Assembly (NCBI GenBank): GCA_944389155.1 | Contig: CALXLI010000091.1 | Coordinates: 1 to 44,209, forward strand | Direction: 5' to 3' | Source: an uncultured Spirochaetaceae bacterium | GTDB taxonomy: Bacteria > Spirochaetota > Spirochaetia > Sphaerochaetales > Sphaerochaetaceae | Length of the DNA: 44,209 nt | Shown here: piece after piece, positions 35,549 through 43,003 of the stretch | Position numbering within the stretch: the first letter of the stretch is position 1 | How the letters are laid out: each line of letters starts with the position of its first letter | The notes under the pieces: model-generated | The model's input: the letters and a program-made list of their open reading frames with translations, nothing else | Databases searched by the model: none | What the model was told of the DNA's origin: nothing | Position numbers and translations under genes: made by a program

Positions 35549-36355
35549 TTATTTTCTGAAATTCTTTACTACCGTCATGAATTCCTTTACACGGTTTTCA
35601 TCTACTTGATTCTCAAACTTTCCATCATATTTGAATGTTGTACCGACAACTGCTCCATCGGCAATTTTCAACAATGCTTCAATGGTTTCTACACGACATC
35701 CTGTGTTAGCAAAAACAACAGTATCACCAACAGTTTCTTTAGCTCTGCGAAGAATTTCCGGATCAGTTGCAGACCCTGCGGTTGCACCAGATACACATAA
35801 TGCATCGGGCTTACAATTAAAGACCGTTGTTTTGGCTATTGATTCAATAGTTCTATCACCAAGATAACTGGCAGCTTCAGGGACTATATTGAAAAGGAGT
35901 TTGATATTTTCTCCACCGATTTCATGCTGATGCCGAACAACTTTTCCACAATCAGTATTCCAAAGACCAAAATCACTAGCATAAACACCAGAAAAGATTT
36001 CTCTTACAAAAAGTCCACCTGTTGCAACAGCAACATCAATCGAGGCAATTGGATCCCATAAACAATTAACACCAAACGGTATTTTCACAAAAGGCTTTAA
36101 CTCACCTATCAAACAAGCCATTGCTGCGACTGTCTCTCGCTTGATATCAGTTAGGTAGGGCATACTGAATTCATTGCTGAACATAATCGCATCGACACCA
36201 CCATTCTGCAATGCCACTACATCTTCCCTGGCTTTTTCATAAATCCAATCCATACCTTTCTTCTTGTCATAAAGAGGATCCCCTGGAAGAGCCTGCAAAT
36301 GACACATAGCAATTATCGCCTTTTCCGTACCAATAATTTCTTTTAACCAGCTCAA
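35549..36355 (-). CDS. BtpA/SgcQ-family protein
   Basis: A 268-residue TIM-barrel protein of the BtpA family (MCHLQALPGDPLYD, VDAIMFSNEFSMPY, PFGVNCLWDP, CKPDALCVSGATAGSATDPE, VFANTGCRVETIEALL). BtpA was first seen in photosystem I assembly; SgcQ is its homologue in the E. coli sgc operon, reaction unknown. I chose the TTG at 36353-36355 (read MSWLKEIIG) because AAGGAG precedes it and the family starts there; the GTG at 36382 lacks a ribosome site. It is the first gene of the operon. Confidence 0.88.
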   Translation of the reverse strand: MSWLKEIIGTEKAIIAMCHLQALPGDPLYDKKKGMDWIYEKAREDVVALQNGGVDAIMFSNEFSMPYLTDIKRETVAAMACLIGELKPFVKIPFGVNCLWDPIASIDVAVATGGLFVREIFSGVYASDFGLWNTDCGKVVRHQHEIGGENIKLLFNIVPEAASYLGDRTIESIAKTTVFNCKPDALCVSGATAGSATDPEILRRAKETVGDTVVFANTGCRVETIEALLKIADGAVVGTTFKYDGKFENQVDENRVKEFMTVVKNFRK

Positions 36356-36382
36356 TTGCTTCTCCTTATTTTCTTTTTTCAC

Positions 36383-36984
36383 AGGGTATCACTAAAATTA
36401 CATTTTGCAAGTTAATTTGCAAAATAAATCATATTTTATGATTGTTTTTGCATTTTTTATTAAATAATCATGATTGTTAACAACAACTTTGAACAAAACT
36501 CGTATTGGCATAAGCAAATACAGAATTGTAATATGCTGTTTATCTTCAGGGATCCTGATGCATACCATTTACTGATAACAAGGAAAAAGAATACAATGTA
36601 ACAACATCTTCCTTTATTATGATTCATCTATGATGTAAAACATGTATACGCTTATAAGGATTTACAAAACCTGCTCAAGGGGAACATATAAAAGCCAAGC
36701 TGGCTTATCGCTTGATACAATCCCTAACCTTGAAGCTCATTGCCTGCTCCCTTGCTATATTCTTGCAGGATATATCTAACGTTATTCCCCATAAGGAAAA
36801 ACAAACTTGCCATATAAGCCGTTATTGGACAATCTTCAGATTCGATGATAAAGCTTATCCAACATGTCACACTTTTGGATTTATTAAAGAATTAAGCCAT
36901 ATATTATCATAATCATCAATCTTTGATAGATTCTATTCTGCTTTCATTCTGCTATTTTTTATTCATATGCTTCGTAAACTAACA
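36383..36984. other. control region of the sgc-like operon and gene-free DNA
   Basis: About 600 bp with no convincing gene. The first 100 bp hold three inverted repeats (listed separately) and the operon promoter. The rest is AT-rich; a 66-codon plus-strand frame at 36712-36912 has no ribosome site or recognisable motif. A small dyad AAGCCA-AGC-TGGCTT is at 36692-36706. No repeat of the tRNA-Leu end is seen. Confidence 0.5.
36402..36475. promoter_or_regulatory. cluster of three inverted repeats, likely operators
   Basis: (1) ATTTTGCAA, 6 nt, TTGCAAAAT (36402-36425), perfect. (2) AATCATA-TTT-TATGATT (36427-36443), perfect. (3) AATCATGATT (36466-36475), perfect. All lie within 120 bp upstream of the btpA-like start. 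The AATCAT/ATGATT element recurs in the hairpin after deoR (26058-26073). The DeoR protein of the operon is the obvious candidate ligand for one of these. Confidence 0.6.
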
Positions 36985-38079
36985 TCAATCCCATGGAAAA
37001 CCTTCAAATACAGGGCGGCCTGTGTATTTGCTGGCTTTTTTCTCTCCTTTGATTACCTTCAGGACCTCAAAGCACATCTCCTCCTGTTCAACTTCTCCAG
37101 GATACACAAAAACAGGAGCTATCCACCCACATCGCTCTTTTATGCCGTCTGTAATATCGCTGAAACGTACAAGCCCGCCTGTGAGAAGTATCGCATCAAT
37201 CCTCCCTGACAGCACAGTTGCCATAGCACCGATTGATTTGCATATCTGATAGATCATCGCATCCCATACAAGAGAAGCATGTTCATCCCCTTCTTCCTTC
37301 ATCTTATGCACTTTGTCTGAATCGGATGTGCCGAAATGGCTTACAAAGCCCCCAGAGCGCGAGCACATTGCCTCCAGCTCCTGAGGTGTATGTGTCTCAA
37401 GATATCTAGCTGTCTCCATAAGCGGAATAGAACCAAGGCGGGTAGGCGTGAAAGGACCATCTCCGCCAGCGCCTTCTGTCCCATCTATCATCTTCCCATC
37501 CTTGTGGGCAGCCACTGTAATACCGCCATCTATATGGGCAACTATGAAGGAACAATCCTCATATCTTTTCCCGATTTTCCTTGCATGAAGCCTTGCAATG
37601 CCTTTCTGATTGAGAACATGTGACTGAGCGCGTCTATATATACCTTTCAGGCCAGTGATACGCGCGATGTCCTCAAACTCATCTACATTTGTCGGATTGA
37701 TTGTGTACATAGGTTTGTTATATTCGCACCCAAACTCATATGCCATCATCACACCAAGCTTTGCAGGATGATCGCTGCCTCCCTTATCATCCTTCGTATC
37801 CTGATAAAGTCTCTCATCAATTTCCATCACGCCCTCTTTCTGAGAGTATGCACACCCTCCGCGGCCTATGAATACATCGATATCAGAAATACAAAGGCTG
37901 TGAGCTGAAAGGGATGAAAGCACGACGCTTTTGCGCATGGGAAGCTGCTGATCTGTCGTATTATACATAAGAAGCTCTGGCGCATCATGGAATACGCTCT
38001 CTGTAAAGAGATTCTTCTCATCTTCAAAAACGCTTATCTTGGTTGATGTAGAACCGGGGTTGATCACTAAAAGCTTCAT
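36985..38079 (-). CDS. buk: butyrate kinase
   Basis: A 364-residue acetokinase-family enzyme. Start at ATG 38079 (MKLLVINPGSTSTKISVF), with the phosphate motif NPGSTSTK. Other landmarks are FIGRGG, THPVDEF-like TNVDEFEDIARITGL, VAHIDGGITVAAH, GAGGDGPFTPTRLGSIP, and LTGGLVRF near the end. It makes butyrate and ATP from butyryl phosphate, or works on branched-chain acyl phosphates; no phosphotransbutyrylase is next to it. TATCAT ends 6 nt before the ATG with no ribosome site at normal distance. It faces away from the gtrA-like gene 61 bp off. Confidence 0.92.
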   Translation of the reverse strand: MKLLVINPGSTSTKISVFEDEKNLFTESVFHDAPELLMYNTTDQQLPMRKSVVLSSLSAHSLCISDIDVFIGRGGCAYSQKEGVMEIDERLYQDTKDDKGGSDHPAKLGVMMAYEFGCEYNKPMYTINPTNVDEFEDIARITGLKGIYRRAQSHVLNQKGIARLHARKIGKRYEDCSFIVAHIDGGITVAAHKDGKMIDGTEGAGGDGPFTPTRLGSIPLMETARYLETHTPQELEAMCSRSGGFVSHFGTSDSDKVHKMKEEGDEHASLVWDAMIYQICKSIGAMATVLSGRIDAILLTGGLVRFSDITDGIKERCGWIAPVFVYPGEVEQEEMCFEVLKVIKGEKKASKYTGRPVFEGFPWD

Positions 38080-38140
38080 AATGCAATGATAATCCTTTGC
38101 TCCTAGACATTCCACACTCAGTTGGGTACGATTCATTCCC
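38080..38140. promoter_or_regulatory. divergent promoters, buk and gtrA-like, both near-leaderless
   Basis: Plus strand: TAGACA (38104-38109), 17 nt, TACGAT (38127-38132), then 8 nt to the GTG start. Minus strand: TATCAT (38086-38091 on the other strand) ends 6 nt before the buk ATG. Neither start has a ribosome site. Confidence 0.6.
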
Positions 38141-38542
38141 GTGAAGAAAAGACCAAATGATTTCATCATCTATTGCATATTCGGCTTTGCTGCAACGCTT
38201 GTGAACATGATCAGCTACGAGCTCCTGTTCAGAAGAGCAGGGCTGGACAATGTTCCTTCTGTAATGCTCTCATGGTTTCTTGCAGTAACCTTTGCCTTCT
38301 TCACGAATAAGTACATAGTATTCAGCGTCAAAGGCGCAAAAAGCAGACATACAATCATTCAGGAGCTCCTGTATTTCTATCTTATGAGAGCTGCCAGTGG
38401 AGTGCTTGATGTAGCAATCATGTACATTGCTGTAGATATCCTTGCCCTCAACCACACGATCTGGAAGTTCATATCAAATCTTGCAGTCGGAGTATGCAAC
38501 TATCTTGCAGGCCGTCTTTTCATATTTGCAAAGGAAAAATAG
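38141..38542 (+). CDS. GtrA-family membrane protein (GTG start)
   Basis: A 133-residue protein with four membrane helices (about 8-25, 40-56, 75-95, 103-122). The family pattern GFAATLVNMISYELLF, then SWFLAVTFAFFTNKYIVF and NYLAGRLFIF is clear. GtrA proteins are thought to flip lipid-linked sugars across the inner membrane. The start is GTG 8 nt after the -10. Confidence 0.85.
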   Translation: MKKRPNDFIIYCIFGFAATLVNMISYELLFRRAGLDNVPSVMLSWFLAVTFAFFTNKYIVFSVKGAKSRHTIIQELLYFYLMRAASGVLDVAIMYIAVDILALNHTIWKFISNLAVGVCNYLAGRLFIFAKEK

Positions 38543-38570
38543 GCCTATAATAGGAATTATAGGAGTCAAT

Positions 38571-39194
38571 ATGAAAAGACATCTCACTCTTGCTATGATC
38601 TTAATCGTTATCTGCAGTTCAGTATTTGCGGTATCACAAGATTATATTGATGGATATCTCGCAGGATATGCAGACGGAACAGATGGTCAGGCAGCTCTAT
38701 ATACTGATACCAAGCAATCGAATCAATCAACGAATTCAAACTTTGCAATCCATTATTACGTTGACGAATTCGGAGATGCAACTGATCAGGGATACATTTC
38801 GCAGGAATATCTTTCATATGGAACGTTCAGCAACTCAGCAACTACAAACTCTGAAATCAGCTGGTATCTTATCGCATCCCCAGATGAACTATCATTCGTA
38901 ATTTTTGAATATGATAGTTTCAGGGTAAAAGGCAGTTCAGGATTTCCCACGGAATATACAGTATCAATCAAAACGGAAACAGGTGATATAATCCGTCTAT
39001 ATGCAGAAAACCATTCAGACAGAATTTCCATAAGCCAAAGAGATCAAACACGGCTTCTCTCTGAACTTAAAAAAGGACAGACTCTGAAGATCGCAATTGC
39101 CGAACAGACTGACTACTCACCTTCATCATACAACCTTGGAGAATTAGACTGCACTGGATTTGAAGAGACCTATAACCAACTGATATCAAGATGA
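38571..39194 (+). CDS. secreted protein of unknown function
   Basis: A 207-residue protein with a signal peptide cleaved near SSVFA-VSQDY. The mature part begins with a Gly/Tyr/Asp repeat-like stretch (DYIDGYLAGYADGTDG) and continues as a strand-rich domain (SWYLIASPDELSFVIFEYDSF, YTVSIKTETGDIIRLYA). I do not recognise the family. TATAAT and TAGGAG lie upstream, with a 20-nt leader. Start chosen at ATG 38571 because the earlier frame has no ribosome site. Confidence 0.7.
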   Translation: MKRHLTLAMILIVICSSVFAVSQDYIDGYLAGYADGTDGQAALYTDTKQSNQSTNSNFAIHYYVDEFGDATDQGYISQEYLSYGTFSNSATTNSEISWYLIASPDELSFVIFEYDSFRVKGSSGFPTEYTVSIKTETGDIIRLYAENHSDRISISQRDQTRLLSELKKGQTLKIAIAEQTDYSPSSYNLGELDCTGFEETYNQLISR

Positions 39195-39195
39195 T

Positions 39196-39984
39196 TCAAA
39201 CCACACCGATTGTCTTCAAAGCTTTTGCTATACCATCATGATCGTTGTCAGCGGTATGAAGCGATATCCGTGAAGCAAGAAGAGCCGGCGCATTTCCCAT
39301 CAGGAAGCCATACCCAACAGTTCTGAGCATCTCCTCATCATTGTAATTGTCCCCAAACGCAATTGCAGATGAGAGGGGGATGCCGTACCGCATGCACATC
39401 AGCTTTACGCTTTCAGCTTTTGACACCCCTCTTGCCATTATCTCGATAAGATAGTTATCTGACTTGACGATTGCATATTCAGGGAAACGGGTTTTCAAGC
39501 TCATCTCAATCTCATCGGTTTCCGAAGGATTGCATATCAGGAAGATCTTGCTTATCATGTCGCCTTCAACAGAATCAATCGAACCCTCCATCGCCTCAGC
39601 TTCTACTATGTTCTCTTCATTCCTGACCCTGGGATCATTCCGGCTCTTAACGTACCAGTCGTCAAATGAAAATATGTTCCATGCAGCATCGAAGTTCTCT
39701 GCAAATGAAATTATTGCCCTACCCTCTTCTTTGCTTATCCCTTTATGGAAAATCACATTACCACGCTCATCAATGACAAGCGCCCCGCTGTATGAGATTA
39801 TTGGAGTCTTCAGCAAATAGCGATTGAGTATCGGATATATTCCAGATGGACTTCTTGCAGAGACGATGACGAAAGGAATATTCCTCTCTGCCAGCTTCCT
39901 TATAGCAGATAATGTATCTGGGGTTATCCTATGATTGCTGCTTAGCAGTGTTCCATCGACATCGCTGAATACAATATTTTCCAT
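39196..39984 (-). CDS. Cof-type HAD phosphatase
   Basis: A 262-residue haloacid dehalogenase-family phosphatase. Motif I FSDVDGTLLSS (Asp8/Asp10 pair), motif II VIVSARSP, Lys of motif III KAESVK, motif IV FGDNYNDEEML, and the IIB cap between. Such enzymes remove phosphate from sugar phosphates or flavin and pyridoxal phosphates. TATATT ends 6 nt before the ATG with no ribosome site. Confidence 0.9.
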   Translation of the reverse strand: MENIVFSDVDGTLLSSNHRITPDTLSAIRKLAERNIPFVIVSARSPSGIYPILNRYLLKTPIISYSGALVIDERGNVIFHKGISKEEGRAIISFAENFDAAWNIFSFDDWYVKSRNDPRVRNEENIVEAEAMEGSIDSVEGDMISKIFLICNPSETDEIEMSLKTRFPEYAIVKSDNYLIEIMARGVSKAESVKLMCMRYGIPLSSAIAFGDNYNDEEMLRTVGYGFLMGNAPALLASRISLHTADNDHDGIAKALKTIGVV

Positions 39985-40028
39985 GCCTTGAATATATCCT
40001 CAACCGAAGATTTATAGAATAGTCAGTA

Positions 40029-40087
40029 TTGTTATAAAAATAACATATTGTTATATTGTAGACAGCCTTGTTATATTCTGCTATTAT
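40029..40087 (+). promoter_or_regulatory. dapB promoter with three TTGTTATA repeats
   Basis: TAGACA (40059-40064), 17 nt, TATTAT (40082-40087) with TGC in front (extended -10), then a leader with CGAGG before the ATG at 40106. TTGTTATA occurs at 40029, 40048 and 40069, 19 and 21 nt apart, so on nearly one face of the helix; ATAACA (40040-40045) is an inverted copy. This looks like a regulator-binding array. Confidence 0.6.
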
Positions 40088-40105
40088 CCAGCCACGAGGT
40101 AAAAA

Positions 40106-40876
40106 ATGAAGATAGCTATTGTTGGATATGGCAAGATGGGGCGGATGATACGTTCCATCATCGATAAATCCGAAACAGACGCTGTACAGACGATAATCGA
40201 TCCCATTGAAGCTGAGGATGTGAGTGCCAGCTCTGTGTCCTATGCGGCCCTTGATTCATCCGATGCTGTCATAGATTTCTCATCTGCAGAGTCAGCTGCG
40301 GGCAATATGGTTCTCTACTCCCAAATAGGCATTCCTGCTGTTGTCGGCACAACAGGCTGGTATGATGAACTTCCTGCAATCAAGGAAAGACTGGATTGGG
40401 ACAAGACCAGAATAATCTATTCAGGGAACTTCTCAATCGGCGTGCAGATATTCCTTCACCTCGTCTCTGAATGCGGACATCTGATAAACAGAATCGACTC
40501 ATACGATGTGGCCGTGAGCGAAGTTCATCATAGGGAGAAGGCAGATGCCCCATCCGGCACAGCGCTTATGGCGGCAGACAGGATTCTGAAGGCAGTTGAC
40601 AGAAAACGCGGCCTTCAGATAGGGAACCCCGCGGGAAAGATAGAGAAGGATCTGCTGTCTGTCTCATCATCACGGGTAGGCTATGTACCGGGAATCCACA
40701 CCGTTATGGTGGACGGAACAGCCGATACGATCGAGATTACCCATACAGCACGCTCTCGAGAAGGTTTTGCTGAAGGAGCAGTCAGGGCAGCTAGATGGAT
40801 AACGATGCAACCGACAGGGCTGTACACTATGGATGATTTTCTAAACGATCTTATAGGAGGGAACAGGAATGCATAA
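40106..40876 (+). CDS. dapB: 4-hydroxy-tetrahydrodipicolinate reductase
   Basis: A 256-residue reductase. The nucleotide site VGYGKMGRMI is at the N-terminus; VGTTGWY and the catalytic block SEVHHREKADAPSGTALM are in place, and the C-terminus has HTARSREGFAEGAVRAARW. It reduces the DapA product with NAD(P)H in lysine and peptidoglycan synthesis. First gene of dapB-dapA-dapL-lysA; it overlaps dapA by 8 bp. Confidence 0.93.
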   Translation: MKIAIVGYGKMGRMIRSIIDKSETDAVQTIIDPIEAEDVSASSVSYAALDSSDAVIDFSSAESAAGNMVLYSQIGIPAVVGTTGWYDELPAIKERLDWDKTRIIYSGNFSIGVQIFLHLVSECGHLINRIDSYDVAVSEVHHREKADAPSGTALMAADRILKAVDRKRGLQIGNPAGKIEKDLLSVSSSRVGYVPGIHTVMVDGTADTIEITHTARSREGFAEGAVRAARWITMQPTGLYTMDDFLNDLIGGNRNA

Positions 40877-41774
40877 GTTCAGAGGTGTATATACAGCGCT
40901 CATAACACCATTTACGGATATCGGAACTGTTGACTACCAAGCCTTGGAAAGGATTGTGGATCAGCAGATTGAAGCAGGAATAGATGGTCTTGTCCCGTGC
41001 GGAACTACAGGAGAAAGCCCTACTCTTTCCCATGAAGAGCATGACAGGGTGATTGCCCAGACAATAAAGTATGCTAAGGGAAGAGTACCGGTCATTGCAG
41101 GAACAGGATCGAATGCAACAACTGAAGCGATAAGGCTTTCGCAGCACGCAGAAGATGCTGGAGCGGATGCTGTGCTACTTGTCAATCCATACTACAACAA
41201 GCCAACGCAGAAAGGCCTATATCTGCACTTCAAGGCTATTGCTGAATCCGTGAGGATTCCATGCATACTGTACAATATCAAAGGCCGCACAGGTGTGAAC
41301 CTTGAAACAGAGACACTTGTACGTCTTGAAAATGACTGTCCAAACATAGTAGCAGTCAAGGAAGCCTCTGGATCAATTGAGCAGATGAAAGAAGTAATCG
41401 AAGCGACAAATGATGATTTCATGGTGCTTTCAGGTGACGATAATCTTGCATTGGACCTCATAAAGATGAATGGAGATGGCGTCATATCTGTCGCATCAAA
41501 TCTTTTTCCTGATGAGATGGTGAGGATGATCCATTCAGCACTGGATGGAGACTGGGCCGATGCTGATAGGCTTGATGCATGGTTCAGGGATTTCTTCTCT
41601 GTCTGCTTCATCGAAACAAATCCTATTCCTATCAAGACAGCAATGGCACGGATGGGATGGTGCAGGGAATCATTCCGCCTTCCGATGTGTCCGCTTGAGA
41701 AAAGAGAACACAGGGAAAGGCTCTTTGCGATAGTCGATAGAATGTCAGAAGATATAAAGGAGGGGCGCATATAA
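40869..41774 (+). CDS. dapA: 4-hydroxy-tetrahydrodipicolinate synthase
   Basis: A 301-residue DHDPS. PCGTTGESPTLSHEEH carries the Thr pair, NPYYNKPTQKGLYLHF the Tyr, and VAVKEASGS the Schiff-base Lys. It condenses pyruvate with aspartate semialdehyde. AGGAGG lies in dapB; the stop overlaps dapL by 1 nt. Confidence 0.94.
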   Translation: MHKFRGVYTALITPFTDIGTVDYQALERIVDQQIEAGIDGLVPCGTTGESPTLSHEEHDRVIAQTIKYAKGRVPVIAGTGSNATTEAIRLSQHAEDAGADAVLLVNPYYNKPTQKGLYLHFKAIAESVRIPCILYNIKGRTGVNLETETLVRLENDCPNIVAVKEASGSIEQMKEVIEATNDDFMVLSGDDNLALDLIKMNGDGVISVASNLFPDEMVRMIHSALDGDWADADRLDAWFRDFFSVCFIETNPIPIKTAMARMGWCRESFRLPMCPLEKREHRERLFAIVDRMSEDIKEGRI

Positions 41775-43003
41775 TGGCCAGAGTCAGCGAAGACTTCATG
41801 AAGCTCCAGTCAGGTTATCTTTTTCCGGAAGTTGCAAGAAGAATAAGAGCCTGGCAGGAAAAGAATCCAGGGGAAAAGGTAATGAAGCTCAGCATCGGAA
41901 ACACAACCGAAGCCCTTCCTAGATACATAGCAGATGAGATGAAAAGGAAGATCGATCTTCTTCTGGACAGAAATACCTATACAGGATATGGAGACGAGCA
42001 GGGCGACACCCCGCTAAGGGAAGCCCTTTCCAAGCACTACTACGATGAATATGGAGTGACACTCTCCCCTTCTGCATTCTTTGTTTCAGATGGAGCAAAA
42101 AGCGATGCCGCGAATATACAGTCAATATTCAGCCGTGATTCTATTCCAGCTATCCAGAATCCAGCATACCCCGTCTACGTGGACTCAAATGTAGCAGGTG
42201 GGCACACAGGAAGCTATGATGAGGAAAACGACGGATACAGCGGTATCGTATACATGAGGGCAGATGCTTCAAACGGCTTTGTGGCAGAACCTCCGAAAGA
42301 ACATGCAGATCTCATCTACCTTTGCTTTCCGAACAACCCGACAGGAGCTACAGCAACAAAGGATCAGCTTAAGGCTTTCGTGGATTATGCACATAGGGAG
42401 AATGCCGTGATAATCTTCGACAGCGCATACTCTGATTATATAGAGACTCCCTCGATACCCCATTCAATCTATGAGATAGAAGGAGCGGAAGACTGCGCCA
42501 TAGAGATTGGATCATTTTCAAAGAACGCAGGTTTCACAGGTGTCAGGCTTGGCTGGACCATCGTTCCTGAGACGCTGAAGGCCGAGGGAGCAGAAGATGG
42601 GACTGTGCATAGGCTATGGAACAGAAGACAGTGCACATTCTTCAACGGTGCGTCGAATATATCCCAGGCAGGGGGCATAGCAGCTCTATCAAAGACAGGA
42701 CGCAGGGAATGCATGCAGCTTGTGGAGTATTACAAGGAGAATGCAAGAATCATATACAAGGGAATGAAGGAGCTTGGCTTTGAATGCTATGGCGGTATCG
42801 ATAGCCCTTATATCTGGACAGGATGTCCAAGCGGAATGACAAGCTGGGATTTCTTCGACTATCTATTGGACAAGGCCCATGTAGCAGTGACTCCGGGATC
42901 AGGATTCGGCAGTGCAGGAGAAGGTTTTGTCAGGATATCTGCATACGGGCATAGAGAGGATGTGCTTGCTGCAGTGCAGTCCATAAAGGAGAGACTCGGA
43001 TGA
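41774..43003 (+). CDS. dapL: LL-diaminopimelate aminotransferase
   Basis: A 409-residue class I/II aminotransferase. DapL features: GYLFPEVARRIR, KLSIGNTTEALP, YGDEQGDTPLREALS, QNPAYPVYVDSNV, CFPNNPTGA and the PLP Lys in SFSKNAGFTGVRLGW. It turns tetrahydrodipicolinate into LL-DAP in one step, so DapC, DapD and DapE are not needed; this route is known in spirochaetes, chlamydiae and plants. Ribosome site GGAGG lies in dapA; the ATGA end overlaps lysA. Confidence 0.93.
   Translation: MARVSEDFMKLQSGYLFPEVARRIRAWQEKNPGEKVMKLSIGNTTEALPRYIADEMKRKIDLLLDRNTYTGYGDEQGDTPLREALSKHYYDEYGVTLSPSAFFVSDGAKSDAANIQSIFSRDSIPAIQNPAYPVYVDSNVAGGHTGSYDEENDGYSGIVYMRADASNGFVAEPPKEHADLIYLCFPNNPTGATATKDQLKAFVDYAHRENAVIIFDSAYSDYIETPSIPHSIYEIEGAEDCAIEIGSFSKNAGFTGVRLGWTIVPETLKAEGAEDGTVHRLWNRRQCTFFNGASNISQAGGIAALSKTGRRECMQLVEYYKENARIIYKGMKELGFECYGGIDSPYIWTGCPSGMTSWDFFDYLLDKAHVAVTPGSGFGSAGEGFVRISAYGHREDVLAAVQSIKERLG

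Noticed and set aside
26862-36355. Naming the sgc-like operon a sulfoquinovose (sulfo-transketolase) or apiose pathway
   Set aside because: The split transketolase and sulfonate-type importer are suggestive, but the sulfosugar isomerase and reductase genes, and any sugar kinase, are missing.
36712-36912. 66-codon plus-strand frame in the gap upstream of the sgc-like operon
   Set aside because: No ribosome site, promoter or recognisable motif, unusual residue mix; nothing recognisable on the other strand either.
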